64,000 bases of DNA from Nostoc sp. UHCC 0926 (GCF_028623165.1 NZ_CP117772.1:310001-374000); one strand, 5' to 3'. Counted from the first letter of the stretch, positions 7,981 through 18,088 are shown. A program made the numbers and translations. Notes: generated by a model not told the origin, from the letters alone.

Positions 7981-9043
7981 TAGATTTTTTCAAAAATCAA
8001 ATCGGATTGCTATATAGTAACGAAATCAGACCAAAACAGATTTATAAACCTATCCCACTAATAATATTTATCCTAAAAAACTTAAACCGTTTAAGAATAA
8101 AAAACAAAACTCAAGCTTTTTAAGCACATTTTTCTAAAAAAAGTAGGTACTTCTAGAATAGTGGAATAAGTTCATACTAAAACTTAAATATAAGATTAAA
8201 AACCTGCTTTTTAATCGTTAAAAACATTCCTTATATAATTTTAAAAATGCATCTATTCGTAATTTGGATCGTCTCAATCTTTCCTTGGGCAATATGCAAG
8301 ATATTTAAGCAGTTTTTTGGTTAAAACAGTAGATTATAAGATTAATTTTATCAGAAAATGCGTTATCACTGCCATCAGACATACACTATTAGATAAACTC
8401 TGCTGTCTTCAATCTTGTATATATCAGAAAATTAGTTATATTTATTGGCTTCAAGAGATAATGTTATATTGACTATTATAACCCTTACAAAAGTGTTTTA
8501 TGGTATAATTACAAGTTCAGATATATCAACAAACTAAGTAAAACGATGTCAAAATATTTCTATATATAGATTTGAGGCTTTTTTCTGGGTGTTTTTTGTC
8601 TAAGTCCCAATAAGAGTGATGGAAGAGGGTTAGGTGAGCACCCGCTTATGCTTTTTTAAGTTCATCACTGCCTTTGTAATGTGGCGGCATCCTTATCCGG
8701 CAAGAACTATGAGAAGCGATGTTTGACGACAAGCCCTGACGCTTATAAGCGTTGTGTTAGGGTTAAAAACTTGATGTACAAGAAAGATTTCTTTGCTTCA
8801 GCAGGAGTGCTTTCATGCACTAGCGATGGTCTTCGACTATCGCCAATACATTTTAAGCTCTGAGATTAACCTGAAAGTTGCGAGTCTTGAAAATTTTGTT
8901 AACTTAAAGTAAGAAAAAAGATCCCACCCATACCAAATTGCGATTGGATGTCTTTTTTGAAAACTAGGATAAAGTGTTGAAGATCAACTGTCTCAATCCT
9001 TTTAAAGTGTGTCTTAATTACGAATTATAAATTATAAATTAGT
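7981..9043. other. long AT-rich intergenic region
   Basis: About 1.06 kb without a convincing gene. A 60-codon GTG-start frame at 8681-8863 lacks a ribosome binding site and overlaps a hairpin-forming repeat (GCGATGGTC-TTC-GACTATCGC, 8823-8843), so I do not call it. The last 40 bases before 9044 are AT-rich (ATTATAAATTATAAATT) and could carry the -10 region of the next gene. Confidence 0.4.
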
Positions 9044-9508
9044 ATGACGCCTGAAAAGCAAATTCAGCACGAAATCGCCGAAAATATTGTTTTAGCGGCT
9101 GAAGTCCTGTTTAGCGCCCAAGCATGGAAGTTCTTCCAAACGTTAGGCAGGGGTTACCTTTATATGCATAAAGTGCTCCAGGTAGACCATACTGGCGGCA
9201 ATAATTTTTCGCTGATTGAAGGTACATCGCAGCTAGGAGACAAAATGTATTATACTGCTAAAGGCACTCAAGCTTGGCAGATGATGCAACTTTCAGCAGC
9301 AGCCGCTAGTCAACCAATACAATATGCCCAATTTTACGCTTTAATCGACAACTACGATCCAAGAATTGAGTATGTAGTAATTGTAGGTTTTAACTATGGT
9401 TCTGATGCCAGAGAATATTTCTTTTTCAGAAGACCAGAAATTCCTCCGGAGCAAGCTTTTAAAATTGTGAGCAATCGCCCCTTAGAATTTGGCATCGAAT
9501 CACTATAA
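9044..9508 (+). CDS. conserved-looking hypothetical protein, 154 aa
   Basis: 154 residues with a mixed alpha/beta composition, no signal peptide and no membrane segment. Recognisable phrases are MTPEKQIQHEIAENIVLAAE, FQTLGRGYLYMHKVLQ and DARE-YFFFRRPEIPPEQAF. The regular protein-like composition and isolated position between spacers support a real gene. I do not recognise the family. A weak hairpin at 9568-9587 may terminate it. Confidence 0.65.
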   Translation: MTPEKQIQHEIAENIVLAAEVLFSAQAWKFFQTLGRGYLYMHKVLQVDHTGGNNFSLIEGTSQLGDKMYYTAKGTQAWQMMQLSAAAASQPIQYAQFYALIDNYDPRIEYVVIVGFNYGSDAREYFFFRRPEIPPEQAFKIVSNRPLEFGIESL

Positions 9509-9567
9509 TTCTTGATTTATCTAAAGTTTTTCAATCATTGCGAGTTATGCCTCAAGTCAAAGTTAAG

Positions 9568-9587
9568 CTGGTTGATAGGTTAACCAG
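9568..9587 (+). terminator. possible terminator hairpin
   Basis: CTGGTT pairs with AACCAG, followed by TTTT, about 60 bases after the stop codon of the 154-aa protein. The stem is short. A second hairpin (AGCCGT/ACGGCT, 9740-9767) followed by T-rich DNA lies farther downstream. Confidence 0.4.
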
Positions 9588-9800
9588 TTTTGCAAGGGAG
9601 GGATAAATTTTTATAAAATGAATTCTTTGCTGATAATTTGTGTGATTTTAGTTCCACCCTCAAGGGTTGCTGAGGCGATCGCACCTATTTTAATTGGCGA
9701 TCGCCCCAGTCTGAAGTGAGGTGATAGCGCCACAAATAAAGCCGTCTACCTGGATAGATAAACGGCTATATTCTTCTTTCTCGTCAGACAATCCTGAGAT

Positions 9801-9980
9801 TAACCCTCTTTTGTCACTCTCGGAAAACAATAATCGAAGCAAGATTCTGAAACTTTGATTTAGTCGAGCTTTGAGCCAATATTATCTAACAGTAACTAAA
9901 GTTTGTAGCCAAAGCTGGAAAACTAAAGCTCTGAAAGGCTTTCAGCGATTGGCTTCTCCCAAAGTGGCAAAAGAGGGATA
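9801..9980. mobile_element. MITE-like non-autonomous element, copy 2
   Basis: 180 bp with imperfect terminal inverted repeats: TAACCCTCTTTTGTCACTCT at the left and, in reverse complement, TATCCCTCTTTTGCCACTTT at the right. The interior (CTCGGAAAACAATAATC, TTCTGAAACTTTGATT) aligns with copy 1 at 1038-1218. It ends exactly where a truncated transposase frame begins, suggesting insertion into, or derivation from, that transposon. Confidence 0.7.
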
Positions 9981-10418
9981 TCTACAAATCAGGAATATTC
10001 TCCTAAACAAATCTTGGAGTGGTTTGTACGTCGCTGGCAGATAGAAGTAACTTTTGAGGAAGTGAGAAAACATTTAGGTATGGAAACTCAGCGTCAATGG
10101 TCAGACCAGTCAATTGGTCGTACAACACCTATACAGCTGGGATTATTTTCCTTGGTCGTGATTTTGGCAGACTATTTACAAGCTAATTTCTCTTGGACAA
10201 TTCAGCAAATGATCTGGTACTTCAAAGGTTTGCCTACTTTTTCGGATGCACTCGCTTTAGTTAGGCGATTTTTCTGGGCTAGTATTTTTTCAACGTCTTC
10301 CAAGACAACTCAAATGATAAAAGTCCCTCGTCTTTTATTCGATCGTTTGAGAGATATATGCTGTTTATGCTGCTTGATTAACTCAAAAATGGATAAAGTC
10401 GAGCTTAAGTCCCGTTAA
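9981..10418 (+). pseudogene. C-terminal remnant of a DDE transposase (IS701/IS4-like)
   Basis: The frame is open from the MITE edge to a stop at 10418. It carries the last part of a DDE transposase, with WFVRRWQIEVTFEEVRKHLG holding the conserved Glu of the DDE triad region, followed by ETQRQWSDQSIGRTTP. The catalytic Asp residues and whole N-terminus are missing, so it cannot be active. No ribosome binding site precedes the internal TTG. It converges with the SBBP gene, whose stop is six bases away. Family assignment from the WF-RW-EVTFEEVR phrase is moderately sure. Confidence 0.75.
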
Positions 10419-10424
10419 ATCAAT

Positions 10425-12665
10425 TCAAATCACTATACTACCATTATTAACTGCCTGAGCTAAAGCTGAAGGAAAAGAATTTTGAGACTGAGGGTCAAAT
10501 ATGCTGCCAAGATTAGAAACAATCTGTCCATAGTTGAATGCACTGCTGCTACTACTGATTGCCTGAGCAGAGTTAGTACTAATCCCTTGAGTAAAGTTAA
10601 GATTGATCCCCTCAGCAGGGTTAATCCGATTATCGCCTTGAGGCAGTCTTTCCTTAGTCACTAAATCATTAGTGATATCAATGGTGGGAATTGATTCAGG
10701 ATCGGCAATACTAATGACATCATTTGAACTGCCGATAAATTTTTGCAGTTTTCCTTTGTTGACATCAAGTTGAGCCAACCAACCGTCCAAAGCTGAGGTA
10801 TTAACGCCACCACTGTTCCCTAATAAGCCATCAGTAGCTCCAGTCACGAAGAGACTACCCTTTCCGTCAGTAGTAACACCTATAGGGTAGTCAAGATTCT
10901 TTTTGCTTCCAAATTGTTGAATCCACTTGTTGTTGCCATCAGTGTCGAACCTCGCCACCCAGGCATTATAAGATTCATCTTTTTGGCCTTTTCCTAACTT
11001 CCCGTTAGATTCTCCGATGATAAAGATGTTGTCTTTGTCATCGATCTGCATGTCCGATAGGAACATACCATCATCGTCTGGAGAACCAAACTGTTTAGCC
11101 CACACTTGAGATCCGTCTGGGGTAAATTTGCTAATCCAAATATCACGACCCCCAATTCCCTTTTTTCCTACCTTTGTGCCAATATCCCCTGTAGTCCATC
11201 CTGTAACGTAAACATTGCCTTTGCTGTCAGTGTCAACACCCCAAGCAAAATCAAGTCCCTGATTTGTACTTCCAAGCTGTTGAACCCACTGTACCTGCCC
11301 TGCGGTATTCACCTTTGACACCCAGGCATCATACTTCAAAAGTTGTCGAGATGGGTCTGACTCTCTAACTAAGCCCTGAGTCCAGCCTACAGCGTAGCTA
11401 TTACCATCCTTATCGACGGCAAGGTCGTAAGATTCGTCAAAAAAGGGAGTTATGTTAAAAGGGAAGGTCGCTGAAGGATCCTTAATCAGGGTAAGCCACT
11501 GTTGGTTGCCATTGGTGTCAAACTTAGACACCCAGGAATTATCCTCAACGGCAAAATTGAAAATGTCTGTTCTTTGATTGTTGTTAATTTCTATTCCTGA
11601 TAAGTAGACATTTCCTGCTGGATCTAGATCAAGTCCAAACGCTCCACTAGTAAAACCACCAGCAGTAAACTGCTTACCCCACACCTGATTGCCATTGGTG
11701 TCATATTTAGCCACCCAAACATCAGCATCTGTTTGCTTGGTTCCAAACAAGTTACCTGACGTGCCACCTGCCATGTAAGAGTTACCATTCTTGTCTGTAA
11801 CCATTGCAAAGTTAGACTCATCACCAGAGGAGCCAAACTGCCTACCCCAGACCTGGTTGCCATTGGTGTCATATTTCGCTAGCCAGGCATCTGTAAAACC
11901 TTGATTGGTTCCAAACAATGACCCAGTGGTAGTTCCTGATATATAAACATTACCAACAGAATCTGTTCCCGTAGCAAGACTGAGATCGTTTCCGGTAGTC
12001 CCTAATTGCTGAATCTTCTTGTTTTCTGTTGGTTTTTTTGGTGGTTTGTCACCGACAAACCGGAAATTATTTGACTTCAAATCTAAATTGACATCAGGCT
12101 TTTCAACTACAAAAGTTACAAGATCAGGTGCTCCCTGTTGTAGTGAAAAGATAGCTTCTCCAGAAAGAGGTCGTGTAACTCCTGGAACCTGTAATCCATT
12201 AATCTTTACGATTCGATAGTCTTTCGCTTTACCATTTAGTTGAATGACATCATTAGCTGGGCCGAAATCATAAATGACAGCATATTCGTTCAAACCAAGG
12301 AAGTCTGTAGTTAGTAGGGTAGCTGGGTTAGAGGTAGTATAGTAGGGCTGAGTTGTATCACCAAGAACAAATCTGTCTGCCCCTACAGATGGAATATTTC
12401 TATCTAGGATAAGAAAGGGATCACCACCTTGTTGAGCATTCTGAATATTCAGAATAATCTCATACTCTTCAGCAGAGTTATCAAATAGATCGCCGAACAA
12501 ATAATCTACATTTGTTGCTTGAGTAGCGCTTGCAATCGGATTGTCAGGATAAATGGTATCGTTTCCGGCACGACCGAAAAGGGCTTCAGAATCATTTGTA
12601 CCGCCTCCGATAACTATATCGCTGGCAGGTGTCAATAGTGAAATTGCTAATTTTTCATCAGCCAT
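10425..12665 (-). CDS. large SBBP-repeat (beta-propeller-like) protein with RTX-like N-terminus
   Basis: 746 residues. Near the N-terminus one RTX-like nonapeptide stretch appears (LFGRAGNDTIY), followed by a ~180-aa region of beta character. From about residue 215 to 640 run seven or so repeats of the type DxxGNVYxxGxTxGxLxG...DAWxAKYDTNGNQVWxxQFGS, matching the SBBP (beta-propeller) repeat. The C-terminus is Ser/Gln/Asn-rich. There is no classical signal peptide; the RTX-like stretch could indicate type I export or surface location, which is inference. The ATG at 12665 has AAGGGA eleven bases upstream. Not obviously linked to cluster 1. Confidence 0.82.
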   Translation of the reverse strand: MADEKLAISLLTPASDIVIGGGTNDSEALFGRAGNDTIYPDNPIASATQATNVDYLFGDLFDNSAEEYEIILNIQNAQQGGDPFLILDRNIPSVGADRFVLGDTTQPYYTTSNPATLLTTDFLGLNEYAVIYDFGPANDVIQLNGKAKDYRIVKINGLQVPGVTRPLSGEAIFSLQQGAPDLVTFVVEKPDVNLDLKSNNFRFVGDKPPKKPTENKKIQQLGTTGNDLSLATGTDSVGNVYISGTTTGSLFGTNQGFTDAWLAKYDTNGNQVWGRQFGSSGDESNFAMVTDKNGNSYMAGGTSGNLFGTKQTDADVWVAKYDTNGNQVWGKQFTAGGFTSGAFGLDLDPAGNVYLSGIEINNNQRTDIFNFAVEDNSWVSKFDTNGNQQWLTLIKDPSATFPFNITPFFDESYDLAVDKDGNSYAVGWTQGLVRESDPSRQLLKYDAWVSKVNTAGQVQWVQQLGSTNQGLDFAWGVDTDSKGNVYVTGWTTGDIGTKVGKKGIGGRDIWISKFTPDGSQVWAKQFGSPDDDGMFLSDMQIDDKDNIFIIGESNGKLGKGQKDESYNAWVARFDTDGNNKWIQQFGSKKNLDYPIGVTTDGKGSLFVTGATDGLLGNSGGVNTSALDGWLAQLDVNKGKLQKFIGSSNDVISIADPESIPTIDITNDLVTKERLPQGDNRINPAEGINLNFTQGISTNSAQAISSSSSAFNYGQIVSNLGSIFDPQSQNSFPSALAQAVNNGSIVI

Positions 12666-12899
12666 TTTGTTTAAATCCCTTATTTCAGAAACAATTTAGA
12701 TTTTTTCGAGACTCAGTTTCGGAGTTGTGACTAATTTCCGTTAACTGGTGTTGATGCTTTGGTAGTTATATTTAGATATCTCCAAAGAATACTATCCAAT
12801 AGTTAGGCCAAATAGTAAAGGATTTATTTTTTGCAAGCTCCTCGTAGACATTGCTTTCAGCGTTGGAAAATTAATCAAACGATAAATCCTGATTTTTTC

Positions 12900-13079
12900 G
12901 TTGATGCATAAAACATCTTTTTTGTAAAGTCTAATTTAGATCCGCTTACCTTGCTTCTTCTATTTAATATAAAGAGGAGAATTTTTAACGTTGATGCATA
13001 AAACATCTTTTTTGTAAAGTCTAATTTAGATACCTTTACCCTGCTTTTTGTGTTTAATATAAAGAGGAGAATTGTTAGT
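12900..13079. repeat. exact-period 90-bp tandem duplication at the MFS gene 3' end
   Basis: Two copies, 12900-12989 and 12990-13079, both beginning GTTGATGCATAAAACATC and ending in an AATATAAAGAGGAGAA-type segment, with about ten mismatches. The right copy contains the last 17 or so codons and stop of the MFS gene; the left copy lies just downstream of the stop. The period (90 = 30 codons) keeps frame. The mismatches show the duplication is not recent. Confidence 0.85.
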
Positions 13080-14591
13080 GACTTGGTTAAAAGTTGGCTG
13101 AACAAACATCAAAATCAAAAATGCTCCACCTACGAGGGCAATACTAGCTAGAAGCACAGTTGCATGTAGACCCGACACAAATGCATTGCTAATCGCCTGA
13201 TGCATAGCTTGGGTAGAAATGTTGGCTGGCAGGTGACTGGGGACTTGAAATCCACCATGCAAAACATCAACGATGAGGCGATCTCGGAGGTTTGAGGGTA
13301 GACCCCAAGCAAAGAGCGATCGCGCCAAATCTGAAGCTAGCTGTTGCGTGAGAATTGTTCCCTGGATAGCAACTCCTAAGATATTCCCAAGACGATTACT
13401 AGTGTTGATTACTGCTGAGGCAATTCCCACTTTTGTGGAGGGTACAGAACTCAGACCTACTGCTGCTAAGGGCGCGAGTGTCAAGCCGCTACCGAACCCT
13501 GAAAGAATCAGGCTCCATAAAATAGCTCCATACTCTGTATCGGCATTGATTCGGATCAATGAAAACGTAGCTATGCTTGCTAGGATCAGTCCTGTCGTGA
13601 TCGTAAAGCGCCACCCTAAGCGAGCAGCAAACCACCCAGAAAATATAGATGCAATTACAAAAGCTCCATTCATTGGCAGGAAGCGCAAGCCCGCCGCCGC
13701 CGCCGAGTACCCCTGCACTTGCTGGAAGAACAGGCTAAAGATAAAAAGCAAGCTGACAACAGTGAAGAATACTAAAATTTCAACGACATTGACTACAGTA
13801 AAGGTTGAATTGTGAAACAAGGTTAATGGTAGCATTGGGTGGCTACTGCGGGACTCAACAAATAAAAATGCTAGAAAGCTAAGTCCAGCAACTATCAGCA
13901 GCAAGACAATCAACGGCGATCGCCACAGCCCAGCATTGCCTTGGGTAAGTGCATAGGTAATTGAAGCCAGAAATATTACACTGAGCAGTAAACCAGGCAG
14001 ATCAAGACGTTGTTTGTTGGGATCTTTACTTTCCTTAACAACACGCGAAGTCACCTGAAAAGCGATCGCCCCCAGTGGTAAGTTGAGAAAGAACACACTC
14101 TGCCATCCCAGAGTATCCACTAGCAGTCCGCCTATTACAGGGCCAGCAACGAGGGCGAGTCCTGACACCGCAGCCCAAATACCGAGAGCTTTAGCTTTTT
14201 CCTTCGGTTCAGGAAACGTATCAGAAATGATCGACAGAGAACCAGTCACTAGGGCAGCAGCACCAATTCCTTGAAGAGTTCGCCCAGCAATCAAGATACT
14301 CAAACTTGGAGCCAGACCGCAAATTAAAGAAGCGATCGTGAAGATGACTAGCCCTGTGAGGAAGACTCGCTTGCGTCCATAAATGTCTCCTAATGTTCCG
14401 CTTGGCAGCATTATACTAGCCGCAGACAAAGTGTAAGCGTTGAGAATCCACTGTAATCCCGACACACCAGAGTTTAGACTTATCTGAATCTGGGGAAGCG
14501 CCACATTCATCACAGTGTCATCGAGATTGGCCATGAAGAGGGCGAAACACATTGCCGCCAGCGTAACTGCTTTAACACGATCTCGATTCAT
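13026..14591 (-). CDS. MFS multidrug-type exporter, DHA2 (14-TM) family
   Basis: 521 residues, the usual size for EmrB/QacA-like 14-TM drug:H+ antiporters. The N-terminal helix MCFALFMANLDDTVMNVALPQI contains the D-x-T-x-x-N-x-A-L-P motif of the family, followed by motif A as LGDIYGRKRVFL and motif C as GLALVAGPVIGG. It lies five bases downstream of a GT28 gene and is the last gene of cluster 1, so it is the likely exporter of the cluster product; its substrate is not known. The C-terminal tail lies within a 90-bp tandem duplication. Confidence 0.9.
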   Translation of the reverse strand: MNRDRVKAVTLAAMCFALFMANLDDTVMNVALPQIQISLNSGVSGLQWILNAYTLSAASIMLPSGTLGDIYGRKRVFLTGLVIFTIASLICGLAPSLSILIAGRTLQGIGAAALVTGSLSIISDTFPEPKEKAKALGIWAAVSGLALVAGPVIGGLLVDTLGWQSVFFLNLPLGAIAFQVTSRVVKESKDPNKQRLDLPGLLLSVIFLASITYALTQGNAGLWRSPLIVLLLIVAGLSFLAFLFVESRSSHPMLPLTLFHNSTFTVVNVVEILVFFTVVSLLFIFSLFFQQVQGYSAAAAGLRFLPMNGAFVIASIFSGWFAARLGWRFTITTGLILASIATFSLIRINADTEYGAILWSLILSGFGSGLTLAPLAAVGLSSVPSTKVGIASAVINTSNRLGNILGVAIQGTILTQQLASDLARSLFAWGLPSNLRDRLIVDVLHGGFQVPSHLPANISTQAMHQAISNAFVSGLHATVLLASIALVGGAFLILMFVQPTFNQVTNNSPLYIKHKKQGKGI

Positions 14592-14596
14592 CCCTG

Positions 14597-15811
14597 TTAC
14601 GACCTCTGCTGGAGTGGTTCTGCCACTGTTGTTTTATTAGTAGCGAGAATCTTCTGTAAGATATCGGGAATTTCAAACACGGCTGTATTGTTCACAGCAG
14701 CGACATTTTCACGGTAGCGGGCAAAATTTTCTGGTTGAAGAAACTGCTCAACTGCCCGATCAATATCTCGAAAACTGCGGATAACCAGACCTACCTGCTG
14801 CTGTTGAATCCAGTCGGTAGTGTATAGTTCCTGTGGCATTGTGGCAGCACTACGTTCCACAATTACTGGTAGCTTCATCACCAGCGCCTCGCTGATGCTC
14901 ACATTACCTGGTTTACCAATAAAAAAATCGCAAAGATGCATATAGTAAGGAATGTCTTTCGTAAAGGTAATGACAAACCTCTTCTGAAGACCTTGGCTCT
15001 TACGTAAAGCCATAGCCAGTTCTTCATTGTGTCCGCAAATAAAGATGAGTTGTAGCTTTTGTTGAAAAGACTCCAGACGCTTGGCAATTTCTAGCATGAC
15101 TTTGGAGCCATTACCCCCGAATAACACAAGTCCAGTCAGACAGTCGGGATCTAAACCCAACCGTTGCCTTTCCTGGGCGCGATCGCTCACAATCGGTTCA
15201 TAAAAGCGAGGGTTAATCACCAGTCCCGAAGTTTTGATGATCAGCTCCTCCTTGACTCCCAAAGAACGAGCTTGCTCTACTGCTCTTTCAGTGCCACAGA
15301 CTATATAACTTCCTGTTTCCGGTTCTATCCAATAAGCGGACGGAAAATCAGCAAAATCTGTGATAATTGTCAGCAAAGGTGTATCTGGTTTTACTCTTTG
15401 TAAACTTTCCCATATCATTTTATTAAACAACGGCACTACAGAAACTACCATATCTGGCTGTTGTTCGCGCCAATGTTCTTCAAATATCCTCACACCAGCA
15501 TCGTGATTTAGTTTGATCAGTAATTTATTAAAGGGCATCATCAGATGATGAATCCATGTCCAGCCACTTTGCATGATCTGGTTGAGAACTTGATCTCCAC
15601 TAGTTCCGAATAGCCTATAAATATCTAGTGTCTTTTTTCCTTCTGCTAAACGCTGCGCTAATACGTCCACATCGGTAACACTAGTTTGACAGGGGAGTTG
15701 TTGCTCAATGATTGAAGATATCGCATTAGAAGTAGCGATATGGCCTCCACCACTATTTCCAGTGACAATATTGATCAAAAACTTTTTTTTTGGATATGTG
15801 GGTGATTGCAT
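14597..15811 (-). CDS. GT28 / MGDG-synthase-like glycosyltransferase (copy a)
   Basis: 404 residues. The N-terminus carries the glycine-rich acceptor loop NIVTGNSGGGHIATSNAI typical of MurG/monogalactosyldiacylglycerol synthase-like enzymes. The middle shows TIITDFADFPSAYWIEP, the MGDG-synthase N-domain phrase. The C-domain has LFGGNGSKVMLEIA and DFFIGKPGNVSISEAL, which bind the UDP-sugar. Such enzymes glycosylate lipid acceptors at the membrane surface. It is a clear paralogue of the enzyme at 18130-19305. ATG at 15811 with AGGGA upstream; the gene is coupled to the MFS exporter. Sugar donor unknown. Confidence 0.85.
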   Translation of the reverse strand: MQSPTYPKKKFLINIVTGNSGGGHIATSNAISSIIEQQLPCQTSVTDVDVLAQRLAEGKKTLDIYRLFGTSGDQVLNQIMQSGWTWIHHLMMPFNKLLIKLNHDAGVRIFEEHWREQQPDMVVSVVPLFNKMIWESLQRVKPDTPLLTIITDFADFPSAYWIEPETGSYIVCGTERAVEQARSLGVKEELIIKTSGLVINPRFYEPIVSDRAQERQRLGLDPDCLTGLVLFGGNGSKVMLEIAKRLESFQQKLQLIFICGHNEELAMALRKSQGLQKRFVITFTKDIPYYMHLCDFFIGKPGNVSISEALVMKLPVIVERSAATMPQELYTTDWIQQQQVGLVIRSFRDIDRAVEQFLQPENFARYRENVAAVNNTAVFEIPDILQKILATNKTTVAEPLQQRS

Positions 15812-15927
15812 TGTTTCCCTAAATACAAAATATTTCTTAAAAACAAAACTTTTTTTGTTATGCTGCTGTGCGAATTTCTATTCAGCTGAGTTCAAAGAGC
15901 GACTCCATAAGGAAGGCGCTTGTTGGA

Positions 15928-16854
15928 TTAAATGCTTTTGCGGAACATGATGCTCATCCCAGAATAAGAATTGAGCCAATAGCCAAAAATTGCGTAAAAT
16001 GCGAAGAATATAAATCTGCTCGATGTCAACACTTTCCTTGAGTTGATCGGTTCGTAAAAGACATCTACCGGGCCGTCGAGGATGCGTTGGTACTCATTGG
16101 AAACGCGAGCATTCAGGGTAGGCCAGAGTGTATCATGATTGGGCCGTAATGAATCTACAAATTTCCACCCTTGACGACGCCCCAATAATTCGATGGATTC
16201 ACGAGTATAAATATGAAGGTGGTAGGGGATATGTACCGCGTTACAAATATCGTTTATGTCAGGTCGATTTAAGTTAAGGTTAGCCGCGTTTGGTGTGCTG
16301 ATCAGAATATAACCACCAGGAGCAAGCAAGTTGTTTAACTTATCTAACAGGACATTAGGATCTTCAACGTGTTCGATGACATCCTGGAGCAAAATGTAAT
16401 CGAATGCTCCTGGTTGAAGCGTTGCCGGATCGCCAAAGCCGTCCTTGGGCGCGTAAGGGTCATATCCATGACAATTGGTAAAGCCCTGCTGTCGTAGGTA
16501 CTGTACAAACAGACCGTTTACACCACAGCCATAATCGAGCATCGAGTGAGTCTTGGAAAACCCATGCTTCGTCAATTGTTTGCGTAATTTTCTGTAAAAT
16601 ACGCGAAATGGCCATGTCAATGTTGCCTGGGCAATCGGATATTTTGCGTAGTAATGATCAAGATCCACGACATCTAGACAATGAATTGTCTTGCAATCAG
16701 GACATCTCCAAACCTTAAATGTTTCACCCATAAAGGCTCTGACGTTGCATGGAAATATAGAAAATGCAGATTTATCATTTGGATCGACGCGATAATTGCA
16801 AATCGAACATTCAAGGCGTTGTTTGGTTGTACTAACGAGTTTTTGTTGCACCAT
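15928..16854 (-). CDS. zinc-ribbon plus SAM-dependent methyltransferase
   Basis: About 308 residues from the ATG at 16854, which AGAAGG precedes; a TTG nine codons upstream is also open. The N-terminus has two Cys pairs (CSIC, CPDC) resembling the zinc-binding region of C-methyltransferases acting on NDP-sugars. The SAM site is MLDYGCGVNGLFVQYL, with HVEDP-NVLLDKLNNLLAPGGYILI after it. A hydrophobic C-terminal segment (FIFFAFYAIFGYWL) suggests membrane contact. It sits between glf and a GT28 gene, so methylation of the sugar or glycolipid is the simplest idea; this is inference. Confidence 0.8.
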   Translation of the reverse strand: MVQQKLVSTTKQRLECSICNYRVDPNDKSAFSIFPCNVRAFMGETFKVWRCPDCKTIHCLDVVDLDHYYAKYPIAQATLTWPFRVFYRKLRKQLTKHGFSKTHSMLDYGCGVNGLFVQYLRQQGFTNCHGYDPYAPKDGFGDPATLQPGAFDYILLQDVIEHVEDPNVLLDKLNNLLAPGGYILISTPNAANLNLNRPDINDICNAVHIPYHLHIYTRESIELLGRRQGWKFVDSLRPNHDTLWPTLNARVSNEYQRILDGPVDVFYEPINSRKVLTSSRFIFFAFYAIFGYWLNSYSGMSIMFRKSI

Positions 16855-16960
16855 AATCCTTCTGTGAGAAAATATTAACAATTTTTTGGTCAGAACTTTA
16901 GGGAAAGAGTTCTATGTTTTTTTATCCATCACAAGTGCGATCGCATACTTAGGGGACTTT

Positions 16961-18088
16961 CTACATCCGATTCGCTATTTCTTTCTCAAACAAACCCAAT
17001 GCCCGAAGCACTGCATGATCCATGTCGTAGTACTTGTAATCTCCAAGTCGCCCTGCAAACAGTACTGTACCGTTGAGTTTCTCTACCTCTTTAAGGTATA
17101 AGCTTAGGCGATCGCGGCTCTCTTCATTGAGAATAGGATAATACGGGTCATTTTTCCCCGGTACATAAGCCTGAGGATATTCCGTTACCAAGGTAGTTTT
17201 AGGAGAAGTTTGTCCTGACAAATACTTCTGCTCAGTGATGCGAGTGATGTCGTAATCGTTGGGATAGTTAACTGTACCCACTTCTTGATACTGCTCTTGA
17301 TCCAAAGTCTCGAATTGAAAGCGCAGACTCCGATAGGGCAATTCACCATACATATAATCAAAAAAAGTGTCAATCGGCCCAGTGCAAAGTAGGCGATGAA
17401 ACTTAACATCTTTGATAATCTCGCGGTAATCTGCGTTTAGCAATACCTTAATATTGGGATGAGCCAGCATTCGCCGGAACATTTCTGTATAGCCTAGCTT
17501 AGGCATAGCTTGATAGGGGTCTTGAAAGTAACGGTCATCCCGGCTGATATAAACTGGAACACGTCCCGTTACCCCCCGATCCAGATCCTCTGGTTTCATC
17601 CCCCATTGCTTGATTGTGTAATGCAAAAAAACATTTTCATAAATGTAATCAGCTAAAAAGCTGAGATCACCACTAGCACTTTCCCGCAGTTTTAAAATGG
17701 GTACTTTCACTCCAAAACCAAAGTTTTCTAGAAGTAAATTCTCCAGCTTCTCTGCATATTTCTCAGGAAAAAGTGCATAGAGAGAATTGAGATTAAAAGG
17801 GATAGGTACTTTCTTACCTTCCAAGACTCCTAACACATGATGATAGTAATGCCTCCATTCTGTAAATTGAGACAGATAATCCCATACTTTTTTAGACTTA
17901 GTATGAAAAATGTGAGGCCCATATTTATGAACGAGAATACCATGCTCGTTGTAACAATCGTAGGCATTACCCCCAATGTGATCTCGCTGCTCTACAATCA
18001 ATACTCTCTGTCCAAGTTGAGTTGCTAGCCGTTCAGCCATTACACAGGCCGAGTATCCTGCCCCTACGATCAGCCAATCAAATAGCAT
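16961..18088 (-). CDS. glf: UDP-galactopyranose mutase
   Basis: 375 residues, the normal length for the bacterial flavoenzyme. The FAD-binding N-terminus LIVGAGYSACVMAERLA and EQRDHIGGNAYD is followed by the family-specific GPHIFHTKSKKVWDYL, the substrate-binding region with conserved Arg (SLRFQFET), and a C-terminal GRLGDYKYYDMDHAV. It converts UDP-galactopyranose to UDP-galactofuranose. Its place between two GT28 genes suggests a galactofuranosyl residue in the cluster 1 product. Galf transferases are usually GT2, so which enzyme uses the donor is open. ATG at 18088. Confidence 0.95.
   Translation of the reverse strand: MLFDWLIVGAGYSACVMAERLATQLGQRVLIVEQRDHIGGNAYDCYNEHGILVHKYGPHIFHTKSKKVWDYLSQFTEWRHYYHHVLGVLEGKKVPIPFNLNSLYALFPEKYAEKLENLLLENFGFGVKVPILKLRESASGDLSFLADYIYENVFLHYTIKQWGMKPEDLDRGVTGRVPVYISRDDRYFQDPYQAMPKLGYTEMFRRMLAHPNIKVLLNADYREIIKDVKFHRLLCTGPIDTFFDYMYGELPYRSLRFQFETLDQEQYQEVGTVNYPNDYDITRITEQKYLSGQTSPKTTLVTEYPQAYVPGKNDPYYPILNEESRDRLSLYLKEVEKLNGTVLFAGRLGDYKYYDMDHAVLRALGLFEKEIANRM

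Noticed and set aside
8681..8863. 60-codon GTG frame
   Set aside because: No ribosome binding site, it overlaps a hairpin repeat, and the composition is not protein-like.
12900..13079. CRISPR-like repeat
   Set aside because: Only two directly adjacent 90-bp copies without spacers; this is a tandem duplication.
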